Assembly: GCF_038024125.1 (NCBI RefSeq) | Contig: NZ_CP150662.1 | Span: 1,815,501-1,879,500 of the forward strand | Origin: Polaribacter gangjinensis | GTDB lineage: Bacteria; Bacteroidota; Bacteroidia; Flavobacteriales; Flavobacteriaceae | Direction of reading: 5' to 3' | DNA: 64,000 nt | Part shown: positions 26,370 through 35,150 of the stretch, piece after piece | How positions within the stretch are numbered: position 1 is the first letter of the stretch | How the letters are laid out: every line of letters starts with the position of its first letter | Notes under the pieces: model-generated | What the model was told of the DNA's origin: nothing | The model's database searches: none | What the model saw: the letters and a program-made list of their open reading frames with translations, nothing else | Program-made: the position numbers and the translations under genes

Positions 26370-27911
26370 ATGACAGATTTTGACTTAACAGAAATGCTAC
26401 AAGAACTTGGCTTAAAAGCAATCAATAATGGAACATCAACAGGTAAAAATTCTTTTGCTAGTAATGAAACTATTGAAAGTTATTCTCCAGTTGATGGTTT
26501 ATTGATTGGAAAAGTAAGCATTACTACCAAAGAAGGTTATGAAAAAGTAATGATGACAGCTTCTGAAGCTTTTGCATTTTGGAGAAACAAACCTGCACCA
26601 TTTAGAGGAGAAATTGTGCGTCAATTCGGACAAAAATTACGAGTAAAAAAAGAAGCTTTAGGAAAATTAGTTTCTTATGAAATGGGAAAATCGTATCAAG
26701 AAGGTTTGGGAGAAGTGCAAGAAATGATTGATATCTGTGACTTTGCAGTTGGTTTATCGCGACAATTGCATGGACTTACCATGCATTCTGAACGTCCAGG
26801 ACATAGAATGTATGAACAATATCATCCTTTAGGAGTTGTTGGAATCATTTCTGCTTTCAATTTTCCTGTGGCTGTTTGGGCTTGGAACACAGCATTGGCA
26901 TGGATTTGTGGAGATGTTTGTGTTTGGAAACCATCAGAAAAAACACCTTTGTGTGGTATTGCTTGTCAACAAATCATTGCAGAAGTTTTAGCCGAAAACA
27001 ATTTGCCTGAGGGAATTTCATGTTTGATTAATGGAGATTATAAAGTTGGTGAATTCTTGACAAAAGATGCTAGAATTCCGTTGATTTCTGCTACAGGAAG
27101 TACCAGAATGGGAAAAATTGTTGCAAAAGAAGTTGCAGGACGTTTAGGAAAATCATTGTTAGAATTAGGGGGAAATAATGCCATCATTGTTACACCTGAT
27201 GCTGACATCAAAATGACAGTTATTGGAGCTGTTTTTGGGGCTGTAGGAACAGCTGGTCAACGTTGTACATCAACTAGAAGGTTAATTATTCATGAATCCA
27301 TTTTTGACAAAGTCACAGAAGCCTTGACAAAAGCATATCAACAATTGCGTATTGGAAATCCGTTGGATGAAAAAAATCATGTAGGCCCTTTAATTGATAT
27401 TCATGCTGTAAAAATGTATGAAAATGCACTTCAAAAAGTAGTGGAAGAAGGAGGAAAATTGGTTGTTGAAGGTGGTGTTTTATCAGGAAATGGTTATAAA
27501 AGTGGTTGCTATGTAAAACCTGCAATTGCAATAGCTAACAATTCATTTGCCATTGTGCAACATGAAACGTTTGCACCAATTTTATATTTGATAAAATATT
27601 CAGGAGATGTAATGAACGCAATTCATATTCAAAATGGAGTTGCACAAGGTTTATCATCTGCAATTATGACCAATAATTTACGTGAAGCTGAGGCATTTTT
27701 ATCAGTAAATGGTTCAGATTGTGGTATTGCAAATGTAAATATTGGAACTTCTGGGGCTGAAATTGGTGGTGCTTTTGGAGGTGAAAAGGAAACTGGTGGA
27801 GGTCGTGAATCTGGCTCTGATGCATGGAAAGTGTACATGAGAAGACAAACAAATACCATCAATTATACAACTGAATTACCTTTAGCACAAGGAATAAAAT
27901 TTGATTTATAA
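26370..27911 (+). CDS. Aldehyde dehydrogenase, ALDH7/AmaB type (L-aminoadipate-semialdehyde dehydrogenase-like)
   Basis: 513 residues. ALDH motifs: VGIISAFNFPVAVWAWN, KPSEKTPL, the GSTRMGK NAD loop, the general-base Glu in SLLELGGNNA, and the catalytic Cys in GTAGQRCTSTRRL. The PAPFRGE start and GGGRESGSDAWK(V)YMRRQTNTINY end are those of ALDH7A1/AmaB, which oxidises aminoadipate semialdehyde or piperideine-6-carboxylate in lysine and pipecolate breakdown. The longer frame begins at 26289, but these codons overlap the promoter region; MTDFDLTEML at 26370 is chosen. No other lysine-degradation gene is in the window. Confidence 0.92.
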   Translation: MTDFDLTEMLQELGLKAINNGTSTGKNSFASNETIESYSPVDGLLIGKVSITTKEGYEKVMMTASEAFAFWRNKPAPFRGEIVRQFGQKLRVKKEALGKLVSYEMGKSYQEGLGEVQEMIDICDFAVGLSRQLHGLTMHSERPGHRMYEQYHPLGVVGIISAFNFPVAVWAWNTALAWICGDVCVWKPSEKTPLCGIACQQIIAEVLAENNLPEGISCLINGDYKVGEFLTKDARIPLISATGSTRMGKIVAKEVAGRLGKSLLELGGNNAIIVTPDADIKMTVIGAVFGAVGTAGQRCTSTRRLIIHESIFDKVTEALTKAYQQLRIGNPLDEKNHVGPLIDIHAVKMYENALQKVVEEGGKLVVEGGVLSGNGYKSGCYVKPAIAIANNSFAIVQHETFAPILYLIKYSGDVMNAIHIQNGVAQGLSSAIMTNNLREAEAFLSVNGSDCGIANVNIGTSGAEIGGAFGGEKETGGGRESGSDAWKVYMRRQTNTINYTTELPLAQGIKFDL

Positions 27912-27915
27912 CTGC

Positions 27916-27995
27916 GTTGCTTTGTATAAAAAATTAAATCATCCATACTTTTATGGATGATTTAAACGTTTTACCGTTTTTATAGTCTAAGCAAC
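27916..27995 (+). promoter_or_regulatory. Folded leader in front of the DUF1800 gene
   Basis: GTTGCTT (27916-27922) pairs with AAGCAAC (27989-27995) directly before the ATG. Inside are a 12-bp hairpin AAATCATCCATA/TATGGATGATTT (27936-27963) and a small one AAACG/CGTTT (27964-27979). The 12-bp hairpin could also end the ALDH transcript, but no T run follows it closely. Confidence 0.5.
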
Positions 27996-29366
27996 ATGAA
28001 AACAAAACAACTTCAGCATTTATTTTTACGAGCAGGATTTGGAATTACTCCTCAACTTGCCAATGATTTATCAAAAAAAAATAGAAAAAAAGTTGTTGAA
28101 TTTTTATTTACTACGAACAGTTTTCTTCCTTTAGAAATAGACCTTTCTGATCTTTCAATTTACACTCAAGAATACATGAAAGACAGAGCTAATTCAATGG
28201 AATTTCAACGAAAAAGCAACCAAAAAATCAGAGATTATAACAAGCTTTGGATGGAACGCTTGGCAAATTCTGAGTTACTTTTAAGAGAAAAAATGACCCT
28301 TTTTTGGGCAAATCATTTTGTGTGTAAAAATCAAAATATCTTTTTTGTACAGCAATATAACAACACACTTAGAAAAAATGCACTTGGCAATTTTGGCGAT
28401 TTTGTAAAAGAAATTTCTAAAGAACCTGCCATGTTGAATTACCTAAACTCTAGACAAAATAGAAAAAAACAACCGAATGAAAATTTTGCAAGAGAACTCA
28501 TGGAACTTTTTACATTGGGTGTTGGAAATTATTCAGAAAAAGATGTGAAAGAAAGTGCCAGAGCTTTTACAGGTTATAATTACAAATTTAACGGTGAATT
28601 TGTAATAACAAAATATCATCATGATGATGATTTAAAAACATTTTTTGGCGAAACTGGGAATTTTTCAGGAGATGATATTATTGATATTATTTTAAAACAA
28701 AAAAAGTGTGCTCGTTTTGTTTGCGAAAAAATATATCGTTATTTTGTAAATGACCAAGTAAATGAAAAGCATTTGGACGAATTAACTAATGTTTTTTACA
28801 AAGATTACAACATCCAAAAACTGATGAAATTCTTATTTTTAAAAGATTGGTTTTATGATGAAGAACATATTGGAACTAAAATTAAATCGCCCATTGAACT
28901 TTTGGTAGGAATGCAAAAATTGGTTCCTTTTTCGTTTCAGATTACAAAAGATGTTCAAAAAATTCAACGTTTACTAGGGCAAGTGCTTTTAGATCCTCCA
29001 AATGTTGCAGGTTGGAAAGGTGGAAAAAATTGGATTGACAGCAATACCATCATTTTACGGTTGAAATTGCCTTCAATCTTACTTTCAAATGCCGAAATTT
29101 CAATCAAAGAAAAAGGTGAATTTGAGGATTCATTTGAAAAATATCACGAATCAAACAAAAATCAAAAAGACTTTGCGAAAGTAACTGTTGACTGGGATTT
29201 TTTTGAAGAAAGTTTTAAAAATACCTCTTTTGATGAGATGAAATCACTTTTTTTAATCACTGCTCCCAATGAAGGCACAGAAACCTATTTGAGTCATCTT
29301 ATAAAAAGTTCTAAAAAAGAATTTTGCATTCAATTAATGTCAATCCCAGAATATCAAATTTGTTAA
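27996..29366 (+). CDS. DUF1800 family protein
   Basis: 456 residues. DUF1800 marks: FLRAGFGITPQLANDL at the start, REKMTLFWANHFVCKNQN, NFARELMELFTLGVGNYSEKDVKESARAFTGY (about residues 163-194), and LLGQVLLDPPNVAGWKGGKNWI. No signal peptide is visible, which is common in this family. It is always or nearly always paired with DUF1501, as here; the pair is widespread in Bacteroidota and Planctomycetes, but the function is unknown. The mRNA leader folds (27916-27995). Confidence 0.9.
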   Translation: MKTKQLQHLFLRAGFGITPQLANDLSKKNRKKVVEFLFTTNSFLPLEIDLSDLSIYTQEYMKDRANSMEFQRKSNQKIRDYNKLWMERLANSELLLREKMTLFWANHFVCKNQNIFFVQQYNNTLRKNALGNFGDFVKEISKEPAMLNYLNSRQNRKKQPNENFARELMELFTLGVGNYSEKDVKESARAFTGYNYKFNGEFVITKYHHDDDLKTFFGETGNFSGDDIIDIILKQKKCARFVCEKIYRYFVNDQVNEKHLDELTNVFYKDYNIQKLMKFLFLKDWFYDEEHIGTKIKSPIELLVGMQKLVPFSFQITKDVQKIQRLLGQVLLDPPNVAGWKGGKNWIDSNTIILRLKLPSILLSNAEISIKEKGEFEDSFEKYHESNKNQKDFAKVTVDWDFFEESFKNTSFDEMKSLFLITAPNEGTETYLSHLIKSSKKEFCIQLMSIPEYQIC

Positions 29367-29372
29367 TATGAA

Positions 29373-29465
29373 ATCGACAATAAAAAAAAGTTTGCGCAAG
29401 CAAACACCATTAAATAAAAAGTCGATTGCATATGTGACCGATAAAAAATATAATTTGCACATATG
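29373..29465 (+). promoter_or_regulatory. Structured leader element, copy B, pairing with the DUF1501 start codon
   Basis: Homologous to the element before pgk. P1 is AATCGAC (29373-29379) with GTCGATT (29421-29427). P2 is GTTTGC, loop GCAA, GCAAAC (29390-29405). P3 is CATATGTG (29429-29436) with CACATATG (29458-29465), which contains the ATG. The last 38 bases align with those of copy A without gaps (31 identical). Differences in P1 and P3 keep the pairing. It lies between two genes of one operon, so it more likely acts on translation than on transcription start. Confidence 0.7.
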
Positions 29466-30653
29466 AAAAGAAGAGATTTTTTAAAGCAATCTGCGCTCGC
29501 AAGTAGCTTATTTTTTATTCCTGGATTTTTAAAAGCTTTTGAAAATTCTAATCCAAATAATTTTGGCTATAAGCGATTGGTAATGATACAATTAGCAGGA
29601 GGAAATGATGGATTAAATACTATTGTTCCTTTTACAAATGACGATTATTACAGAAGCAGACCTAAAATAGCCTTACAAAAAAACGATTTGATTGAAGTTT
29701 CTGATTCTTTAGGATTTCATTCCAGTTTATTACCGTTAAAAAAGTTATACGATCAAGGAAACTTAACTGTTATCAACAATGTTGGGTATCCAAATCCTGA
29801 TCGTTCACATTTTAGAGCTACAGATATTTGGCAAACAGCCAGTAATTCCAATCAATATTGGCAAACTGGTTGGGTTGGAAGGTATTTGGATACTTATGGA
29901 TCAAATGCTTACAATGCCATTGAAATTGATGATAGCTTGTCTTTGTTGATGAAAGGTGAAAATATTAACGGAATTGCAACTCAAAATCCAACGAATTTAT
30001 TCAAATTATCAGAAGACCCATATTTTAAAAATGTTTTGAATCATTACAATGACGAACATTTGAGTGAGCATAATTTGGGCTATTTATACAAAACCATGAT
30101 TGATGCAAAATCATCCTCAAAATACATTTTTGAGAAAAATAAAATTGCTTCAAACAACGCAGATTATCCAAGTAATCAATTTGCAAATCAACTAAAAACA
30201 ACGGCAAAATTGATCAATTCTGGCTTGGAAACTCGCGTATTTTTCTCTTCTCTTGGCGGATTTGATACACACGCAAATCAATTAAATTCACAAAAAAGAT
30301 TGTTGGATATTTATGCAACAAGTATAGAAGCTTTTGTAAATGACTTAAAAAAACAGGGAACTTTCAATGATACGTTGATTGTTACTTTTTCCGAATTTGG
30401 AAGACGTGTAAAAGAAAATGCTGGAAATGGAACAGATCATGGAGCTGCAAGCAATATTTTTATCATTGGAAATCAATTAAAAAAACAAGGTTTTTACAAT
30501 GAATTGGCAAGTTTGTCTGATTTAGATTCGAATGGAGATTTGAAATATACTGTCGATTTTAGAACGATTTATGCCAGTATTTTACAAAATTGGTTAGCTG
30601 TAAATGATGAACAAATTTTACAACAAAAATTCAATTCTTTAGATTTTATCTAA
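29463..30653 (+). CDS. DUF1501 family protein with Tat-type signal
   Basis: 396 residues. The N-terminus MKRRDFLKQSALASSLFFIP carries a twin-arginine motif (RRDFLK) and a hydrophobic core, so it should be exported folded. DUF1501 marks: LVMIQLAGGNDGLNTIVPF (about 39-57), NPDRSHFRATDIWQT, GGFDTHANQ and VTFSEFGRRVKENAGNGTDHGAA (about 306-328), which resemble alkaline-phosphatase-superfamily metal sites. Partner of DUF1800. It ends in a 4-bp overlap with the convergent AlbA_2 gene. The start codon is in stem P3 of the leader element. Confidence 0.92.
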   Translation: MKRRDFLKQSALASSLFFIPGFLKAFENSNPNNFGYKRLVMIQLAGGNDGLNTIVPFTNDDYYRSRPKIALQKNDLIEVSDSLGFHSSLLPLKKLYDQGNLTVINNVGYPNPDRSHFRATDIWQTASNSNQYWQTGWVGRYLDTYGSNAYNAIEIDDSLSLLMKGENINGIATQNPTNLFKLSEDPYFKNVLNHYNDEHLSEHNLGYLYKTMIDAKSSSKYIFEKNKIASNNADYPSNQFANQLKTTAKLINSGLETRVFFSSLGGFDTHANQLNSQKRLLDIYATSIEAFVNDLKKQGTFNDTLIVTFSEFGRRVKENAGNGTDHGAASNIFIIGNQLKKQGFYNELASLSDLDSNGDLKYTVDFRTIYASILQNWLAVNDEQILQQKFNSLDFI

Positions 30654-31792
30654 TTGTATTTCACTTTACGAATTACTCTCATAGCCTCTTTAAACTTGAT
30701 ATAAGTCGTTTTATCATCAATATTTTTAATGTACTCTTTTGCTTTTTTTAGTTGTGATGCTGCATCTAAAAAACCATTCAAATAGCACAATAAATAATTG
30801 GTTGGCAATCGCAAAACATCTTCATGATCTAACACAGACAAGGGTTTTTGATGTTCAATTTTTTGAATAATTGCATTGCAATTATCATAAATGTGTTTGA
30901 TAATGACTTCATCATATTTTGGAACTTCAAATAAAAATTCGGTGACAATATCGTGTTTTCCATTGTCTTTAAAATTGATGATGGTTTTTTCTAAAGGAAA
31001 ATGCGCTTCTTTTTTATTGATGCCTAATAAAATATATTCAGTGATGATAAATGAACGATTGTTATAACTAATTTGAACTTCATCCAAGGCAGAAAAAAAC
31101 AAACGAACTTGTTCATTAATCAGCTCAATATCTACTCTTGAAAAATATTCTTTTCCGTTGATTTTTTTTCGTTCACCTGCCCAACACAACACAAACTGTT
31201 CATTAAAAACTTTGTATTGTGGATGATATTCTGGCTTATGATTATTGATGAAATCAAACACGCCATTTAAAGTCAATTCAATATTATTTGTCGCACTTTT
31301 TTCAATAGCTGCAACTATATCTTTGTTAGTATTTTTCAGTTCAAAAGTAGTTCCTGAAAAAGGCATGGAATTGCTTCCTCTTCTGTAAAAAATGGTTCCT
31401 TTTTGATATTTCCAAGCATTTTTTAGTAATGAAGTAACTTGATTATTGGGATGAATTGTAACTAAACCAACCACTTTATGTCTTTGCAATCTTGGAAAAG
31501 GTACGTTTTCATATTGAATTTTTGGGGGATTTACCAAATAAGCATTCACCAGATTTTGGATTTTGCTATCATCAAAAAAATCTACGCCAACAATCGTATT
31601 TTCAGCATCAGAAACACCCACAACAATAAACGAATTATTCTCTGGATTAGAGTTTGATAACGCGCAAATGTGCTTTAAAAACTTTGCTTTTCCCTCTTTA
31701 TTTTCTAACGATAATTTTTCCTTTTTATCATAAAAACTATTCTCATCATTGTGAGCAATTAGATTTTTGATTAAAAGGCGTTTATTAATCAC
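30650..31792 (-). CDS. AlbA_2 (Schlafen-type) domain protein
   Basis: 380 residues. The N-terminal ~150 residues have the AlbA_2 putative nucleic-acid-binding pattern: ENSFYDKKEKLSL near residue 17, EGKAKFLKHICALSNSNPENNSFIVVGV, VGVDFF, and IFYRRGSNSMP at about 133-143. The rest is unrecognised, with a basic C-terminus. Many AlbA_2 proteins are transcription regulators or RNA-binding; others are defence proteins, but here no toxin or nuclease domain is seen. It is upstream of no obvious target and 42 bp from the four-helix gene on the same strand. Confidence 0.78.
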   Translation of the reverse strand: MINKRLLIKNLIAHNDENSFYDKKEKLSLENKEGKAKFLKHICALSNSNPENNSFIVVGVSDAENTIVGVDFFDDSKIQNLVNAYLVNPPKIQYENVPFPRLQRHKVVGLVTIHPNNQVTSLLKNAWKYQKGTIFYRRGSNSMPFSGTTFELKNTNKDIVAAIEKSATNNIELTLNGVFDFINNHKPEYHPQYKVFNEQFVLCWAGERKKINGKEYFSRVDIELINEQVRLFFSALDEVQISYNNRSFIITEYILLGINKKEAHFPLEKTIINFKDNGKHDIVTEFLFEVPKYDEVIIKHIYDNCNAIIQKIEHQKPLSVLDHEDVLRLPTNYLLCYLNGFLDAASQLKKAKEYIKNIDDKTTYIKFKEAMRVIRKVKYN

Positions 31793-31834
31793 TTGAGGAT
31801 TGATTATTTTTTATTAGTATTATTTAAGGATTGG

Positions 31835-32224
31835 TTAATCATATTTTGATCCTTTTTTTTCAGAGGTTTTTAGATAATTTATAAACTTAGACAATTGGTC
31901 AATCAAATTATTTGCATCTAAATCTAGCTTCATAAAAAGATCTTTTGAGATATGATTTCTATTAAACGCTCTCAAAAGTTGTGCTTTACTTTCACAGCAA
32001 GAGCCTCTTACATAGCTTAAAAACATAATAAACTCCTTATTTCCTCCTCTTCCAAATCCTTCAGCTATATTATCCATGATTGAACCTGAAGAACCATTTA
32101 TTTGCTCTCTAAGTTTATAATCTTTAGATAACGAAGTATTTATTATAACTTTCCAAATTTCATCACAAAATACAACAGCCTCTTTATATACCTGTAAATT
32201 TTCAAATGATTTAAAATGCGCCAT
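31835..32224 (-). CDS. Four-helix bundle protein (S23/IVP family)
   Basis: 129 residues. Pattern of the 23S-rRNA intervening-sequence-protein family: FENLQVYKEAVVFCDEIW, REQINGSSGSIMDNIAEGFGRGGNKEF and LSYVRGSCCESKAQLLRA. It forms a four-helix bundle that pentamerises in known structures; function is not known. It is not inside an rRNA gene here. A second, diverged member is at 55252-55626. It is in a row with the SDR gene upstream (25 bp). Confidence 0.88.
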   Translation of the reverse strand: MAHFKSFENLQVYKEAVVFCDEIWKVIINTSLSKDYKLREQINGSSGSIMDNIAEGFGRGGNKEFIMFLSYVRGSCCESKAQLLRAFNRNHISKDLFMKLDLDANNLIDQLSKFINYLKTSEKKGSKYD

Positions 32225-32249
32225 AATAAATAATAGAAATAAAAAAAAA

Positions 32250-33005
32250 TTAAAAATTCTCTTTATGTATCATTGTTGCACTCGCTTGTGCAGTTGGAAA
32301 AACAACCAAATCTTCAATATTTACATGATAAGGTCTTGAAATAACAAAATGAATAATATCTGCAATATCTGTGGCTTGTAACGGTTTAAAACCCGCATAA
32401 ACATTTTTTGCTCTTTCTGTATCGCCTTTAAAACGAACTTCAGAAAATTCGGTTTCAACCAACCCAGGATGAATGGCAGAAACACGAATGTTATAATCAT
32501 TCAAATCCAAACGCATTGATTTGTTGATGGCATTTACCGCAAATTTTGAAGCACAATATACGTTTCCGTTTTTATAAACTTCTTTTCCTGCAGTTGATCC
32601 AATATTTACAATAAAACCGTCATTTTGAGCAATCATTTGTGGAATAATTGCTTTGGTTACATACAGCAATCCTTTTACATTGATATCTAACATGGCATCC
32701 CAATCATCTATCTCACCATCTTGAATTGTTGCCAAACCATGAGCATTGCCTGCATTATTGATGAGAATATCGATTTTCTTAAAATTTTCTGGCAATGATT
32801 GTATGGCTTCAGCAACTTCTTTTCTTTTAGAAACATCAAATTTTAAGGTGATTACTTCTGTAAAATCGCTTAAAAATTCTTTTAGTTGTGCCAATCTTTT
32901 TCCTCTTCTTCCGCAAAGTATCAGTCTGATTTTATTTTTTGCAAATAACTCTGCTGTTGCTTTTCCAATGCCTGATGTTGCTCCTGTAATAAGTGCTGTT
33001 TTCAT
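32250..33005 (-). CDS. SDR family NAD(P)-dependent oxidoreductase (YdfG-like)
   Basis: 251 residues. Classical SDR: TGATSGIGKATAELFAKN (about 7-24) for NADP, NNAGNAHGL (about 84-92), the catalytic Ser in VNIGSTAGKE and Tyr/Lys in YCASKFAVNAINKSMRLD (about 152-169). The sequence AIHPGLVETEFSEVRFKGD and the C-terminal VFPTAQ are like E. coli YdfG, a 3-hydroxy acid/serine dehydrogenase. Cytosolic. The actual substrate may differ. Confidence 0.9.
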   Translation of the reverse strand: MKTALITGATSGIGKATAELFAKNKIRLILCGRRGKRLAQLKEFLSDFTEVITLKFDVSKRKEVAEAIQSLPENFKKIDILINNAGNAHGLATIQDGEIDDWDAMLDINVKGLLYVTKAIIPQMIAQNDGFIVNIGSTAGKEVYKNGNVYCASKFAVNAINKSMRLDLNDYNIRVSAIHPGLVETEFSEVRFKGDTERAKNVYAGFKPLQATDIADIIHFVISRPYHVNIEDLVVFPTAQASATMIHKENF

Positions 33006-33105
33006 TAAATTGCTTGCTTTATATTAGTATTCTAAAAGTATAAAAACTAGCAATTAAGAATTGATTTTTTACGATTGATTTTTTCATCAATTATTAACAA
33101 AGAAA

Positions 33106-33129
33106 AAACCGTTCATTACTGAACGGTTT
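33106..33129 (-). terminator. Intrinsic terminator of the unknown lipoprotein gene
   Basis: AAACCGTTCA and TGAACGGTTT with a four-base loop; on the minus strand TTTTTTC follows. Confidence 0.85.
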
Positions 33130-33138
33130 CTCTTTCAA

Positions 33139-33161
33139 TTGGCTATTTGAGCAATAGCCAA
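33139..33161. repeat. Second hairpin in the 3' region
   Basis: TTGGCTATT, loop TGAGC, AATAGCCAA: nine perfect pairs with no T run, between the stop at 33184 and the terminator. It may protect the mRNA end or bind a protein. Confidence 0.5.
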
Positions 33162-33183
33162 CCAAAAATCAACTAACCAAACT

Positions 33184-34116
33184 TTATTTTAAAAATCTTC
33201 TTTCTTTTATTTCTCTGTTTACTTTTGTTCGTTTTCTGTCATCATTTCTTACAGTTTCTGGAGCATCTTTAACAGATTTTTCACTTTTTAGATATTGTGT
33301 AAATCCTCTGCCTTTGAAATCGTATCTTGTATTTGAATCGATATGAAAAAGACGAATGTTACTATCATTTGTAACGGTTAATTCGAACTCTTCAATATCT
33401 CCACCTCCATAATTTAATGTTAAAATTTTCAGGTTTTGAAAACCTGCAACATCAAATACTTGATAACTTCCTTCAAAATCCCATAATACATTGTCAATAT
33501 TTGTGCCAAATGAATCTTGAGAACTATAAAATGTTGTTATATTTTCTGGAGTAAATTGCAGATAATTTTCATTATCAAAAGCATTTGGAGTTCCTCCAGT
33601 TGTATTTATTTTTTCCCAAGCTTTATATTCTTGTAAAAAATATTCGATGTTTTCATAGAATAATTTATCATAATCAAAATTATTAATCAAATATCCAACT
33701 AAAAAATAAGTAACATTTTCTCTGCGATTATACAATTGAATTTCGTTATTGGAACGAACAAAAACTTCAAAATCATTGTAACCATCTATGGTGTGAAAAG
33801 TCTCTAAAAGTCCATTAAAAGTGTTGTAATTTCCGACTCTAATTCCTAGTCCATTTCCAGTTCTGCCAATGTTTACAATATTGTTATTAGCATACATCAC
33901 TCCGTTTAAAAACGACAAAGTAAATGCTCTTGAAACAAATGGAATGTCTCCATTTCCAGAAGTCCTATGAATATCTACGTACCAAACATCGAAGTTAGAA
34001 ACAACTTCCTCTAAACTTGGCTGATAATTATCAAAAGAATCTTGATAATACGTTGTACAGGCATTAAAAAACAAACTTGCGCTAACAAATACAAAAAGTA
34101 GTTTTAAAGTTCTCAT
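33184..34116 (-). CDS. Hypothetical lipoprotein, unrecognised
   Basis: 310 residues. The N-terminus TLKLLFVFVSASLFFNAC is a lipoprotein signal with Cys at about 20. The mature part is rich in aromatic and Asn residues and in beta strands, and the C-terminal ~40 residues are very basic (RNDDRKRTKVNREIKERR). I do not know the family, though an outer or periplasmic location seems certain. It stands alone, with its own double-hairpin 3' end, next to the ATP synthase operon. Confidence 0.8.
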   Translation of the reverse strand: MRTLKLLFVFVSASLFFNACTTYYQDSFDNYQPSLEEVVSNFDVWYVDIHRTSGNGDIPFVSRAFTLSFLNGVMYANNNIVNIGRTGNGLGIRVGNYNTFNGLLETFHTIDGYNDFEVFVRSNNEIQLYNRRENVTYFLVGYLINNFDYDKLFYENIEYFLQEYKAWEKINTTGGTPNAFDNENYLQFTPENITTFYSSQDSFGTNIDNVLWDFEGSYQVFDVAGFQNLKILTLNYGGGDIEEFELTVTNDSNIRLFHIDSNTRYDFKGRGFTQYLKSEKSVKDAPETVRNDDRKRTKVNREIKERRFLK

Positions 34117-34168
34117 AAGCCAATTATTTAAGGTTATAAAACATAAGTTTCAAATTGTATGCCAAAAA

Positions 34169-34195
34169 AAAAGCGAACCAAATTGGTTCGCTTTT
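34169..34195 (-). terminator. Terminator of the ATP synthase operon
   Basis: AAAAGCGAACC and GGTTCGCTTTT with loop AAATT, followed by a long T run on the minus strand. Confidence 0.92.
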
Positions 34196-34213
34196 CGTAT
34201 TGTTTTTGTATGA

Positions 34214-35080
34214 TTAGCTGTTCAATGCTTCTGCACCACCAACAATTTCTAAAATTTCGTTTGTAATGGCAGCTTGTCTTGCTTTGTTATACGTTAACAA
34301 CAATTCATCACGCAAGTCTTTAGCGTTGTCTGTTGCTTTGTGCATTGCTGTCATTCTTGCTCCGTGTTCAGAAGCAAAACTATCTCTCAATGCTTTGTAT
34401 AATTGTGTTTTTAACGCTTTCGGAATCAACGCTTCAACGATTTCTTCTTTTGATGGTTCAAAAATATAATCAGAATTTGAAGTTGTAGTTGCTGAAACTT
34501 CTACTGGTTTTATCGGCAAATATTGTTCAACTTGAGGAATTTGTGTAGCTGCATTTTTAAATTGATTGTACACCAATTCAATTTTGTCATAACTACCATC
34601 AACATACAGTTCCATCAACTTTTCAGCAATGATTGCAACATTGCTGAACGTTAAATCATCAAAAATATCATTTCTTCTTTCAATGATATTGTATGATTTT
34701 CCTAAAACATCTCCCCCTTTTTTTCCGATAGTTAACAAATCAACAGAAACATTGTTATATTTTTCTTTGATTGTTTTAACGGTTTCTTTAGTGATAGATG
34801 AATTAAAACCTCCACACAAACCTCTGTTTGATGTAACTACTACTAATAGCACTTTAGAAACTTCTCTTTGAGAAGCAAAAGCACCTCCTGAATCGCCATC
34901 TAAAGTTGCGCTTAAATTTTGCAATAGTTCTGTTAATTTCGATGAATATGGTCTCATCGCAACAATTGCATCTTGCGCCTTTTTTAACTTTGCAGCAGAA
35001 ACCATCTTCATGGCAGATGTAATCTGCATAGTAGATTTGATAGAGGTAATTCTGTTACGTATTTCTTTTAAATTTGCCAT
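34214..35080 (-). CDS. atpG: ATP synthase F1 subunit gamma
   Basis: 288 residues. The long N-terminal helix MANLKEIRNRITSIKSTMQITSAMKMVSAAKLKKA and the C-terminal ASEHGARMTAMHKATDNA, with the closing LLLTYNKARQAAITNEILEIVGG, are the two coiled-coil strands of the rotor shaft. It turns inside the alpha3-beta3 ring and contacts the c-ring. Last gene of the operon; atpD and atpC, which would follow in most bacteria, are not here. Confidence 0.98.
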   Translation of the reverse strand: MANLKEIRNRITSIKSTMQITSAMKMVSAAKLKKAQDAIVAMRPYSSKLTELLQNLSATLDGDSGGAFASQREVSKVLLVVVTSNRGLCGGFNSSITKETVKTIKEKYNNVSVDLLTIGKKGGDVLGKSYNIIERRNDIFDDLTFSNVAIIAEKLMELYVDGSYDKIELVYNQFKNAATQIPQVEQYLPIKPVEVSATTTSNSDYIFEPSKEEIVEALIPKALKTQLYKALRDSFASEHGARMTAMHKATDNAKDLRDELLLTYNKARQAAITNEILEIVGGAEALNS

Positions 35081-35150
35081 TTCTAAGTTGTTAGTTATTA
35101 GTTTTTAGTTTTTAGCACTACTGTCCAAAAGCTGAAAGCTAACGTCTATT
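35081..35150. repeat. Low-complexity TAGTTTTTAG-type spacer
   Basis: The atpA-atpG spacer has short AT-rich repeats; on the mRNA strand CTAAAAACTAAAAACTAAT. A similar CTAAAAACTAAT stands before the RND permease at 55667-55678. The origin is unknown. Confidence 0.45.

Noticed and set aside
30650..33005. AlbA_2 protein plus four-helix-bundle protein plus SDR as a possible phage-defence island.
   Set aside because: No nuclease, toxin, helicase or reverse transcriptase is present, base composition is like the neighbours, and there is no mobile-element border.
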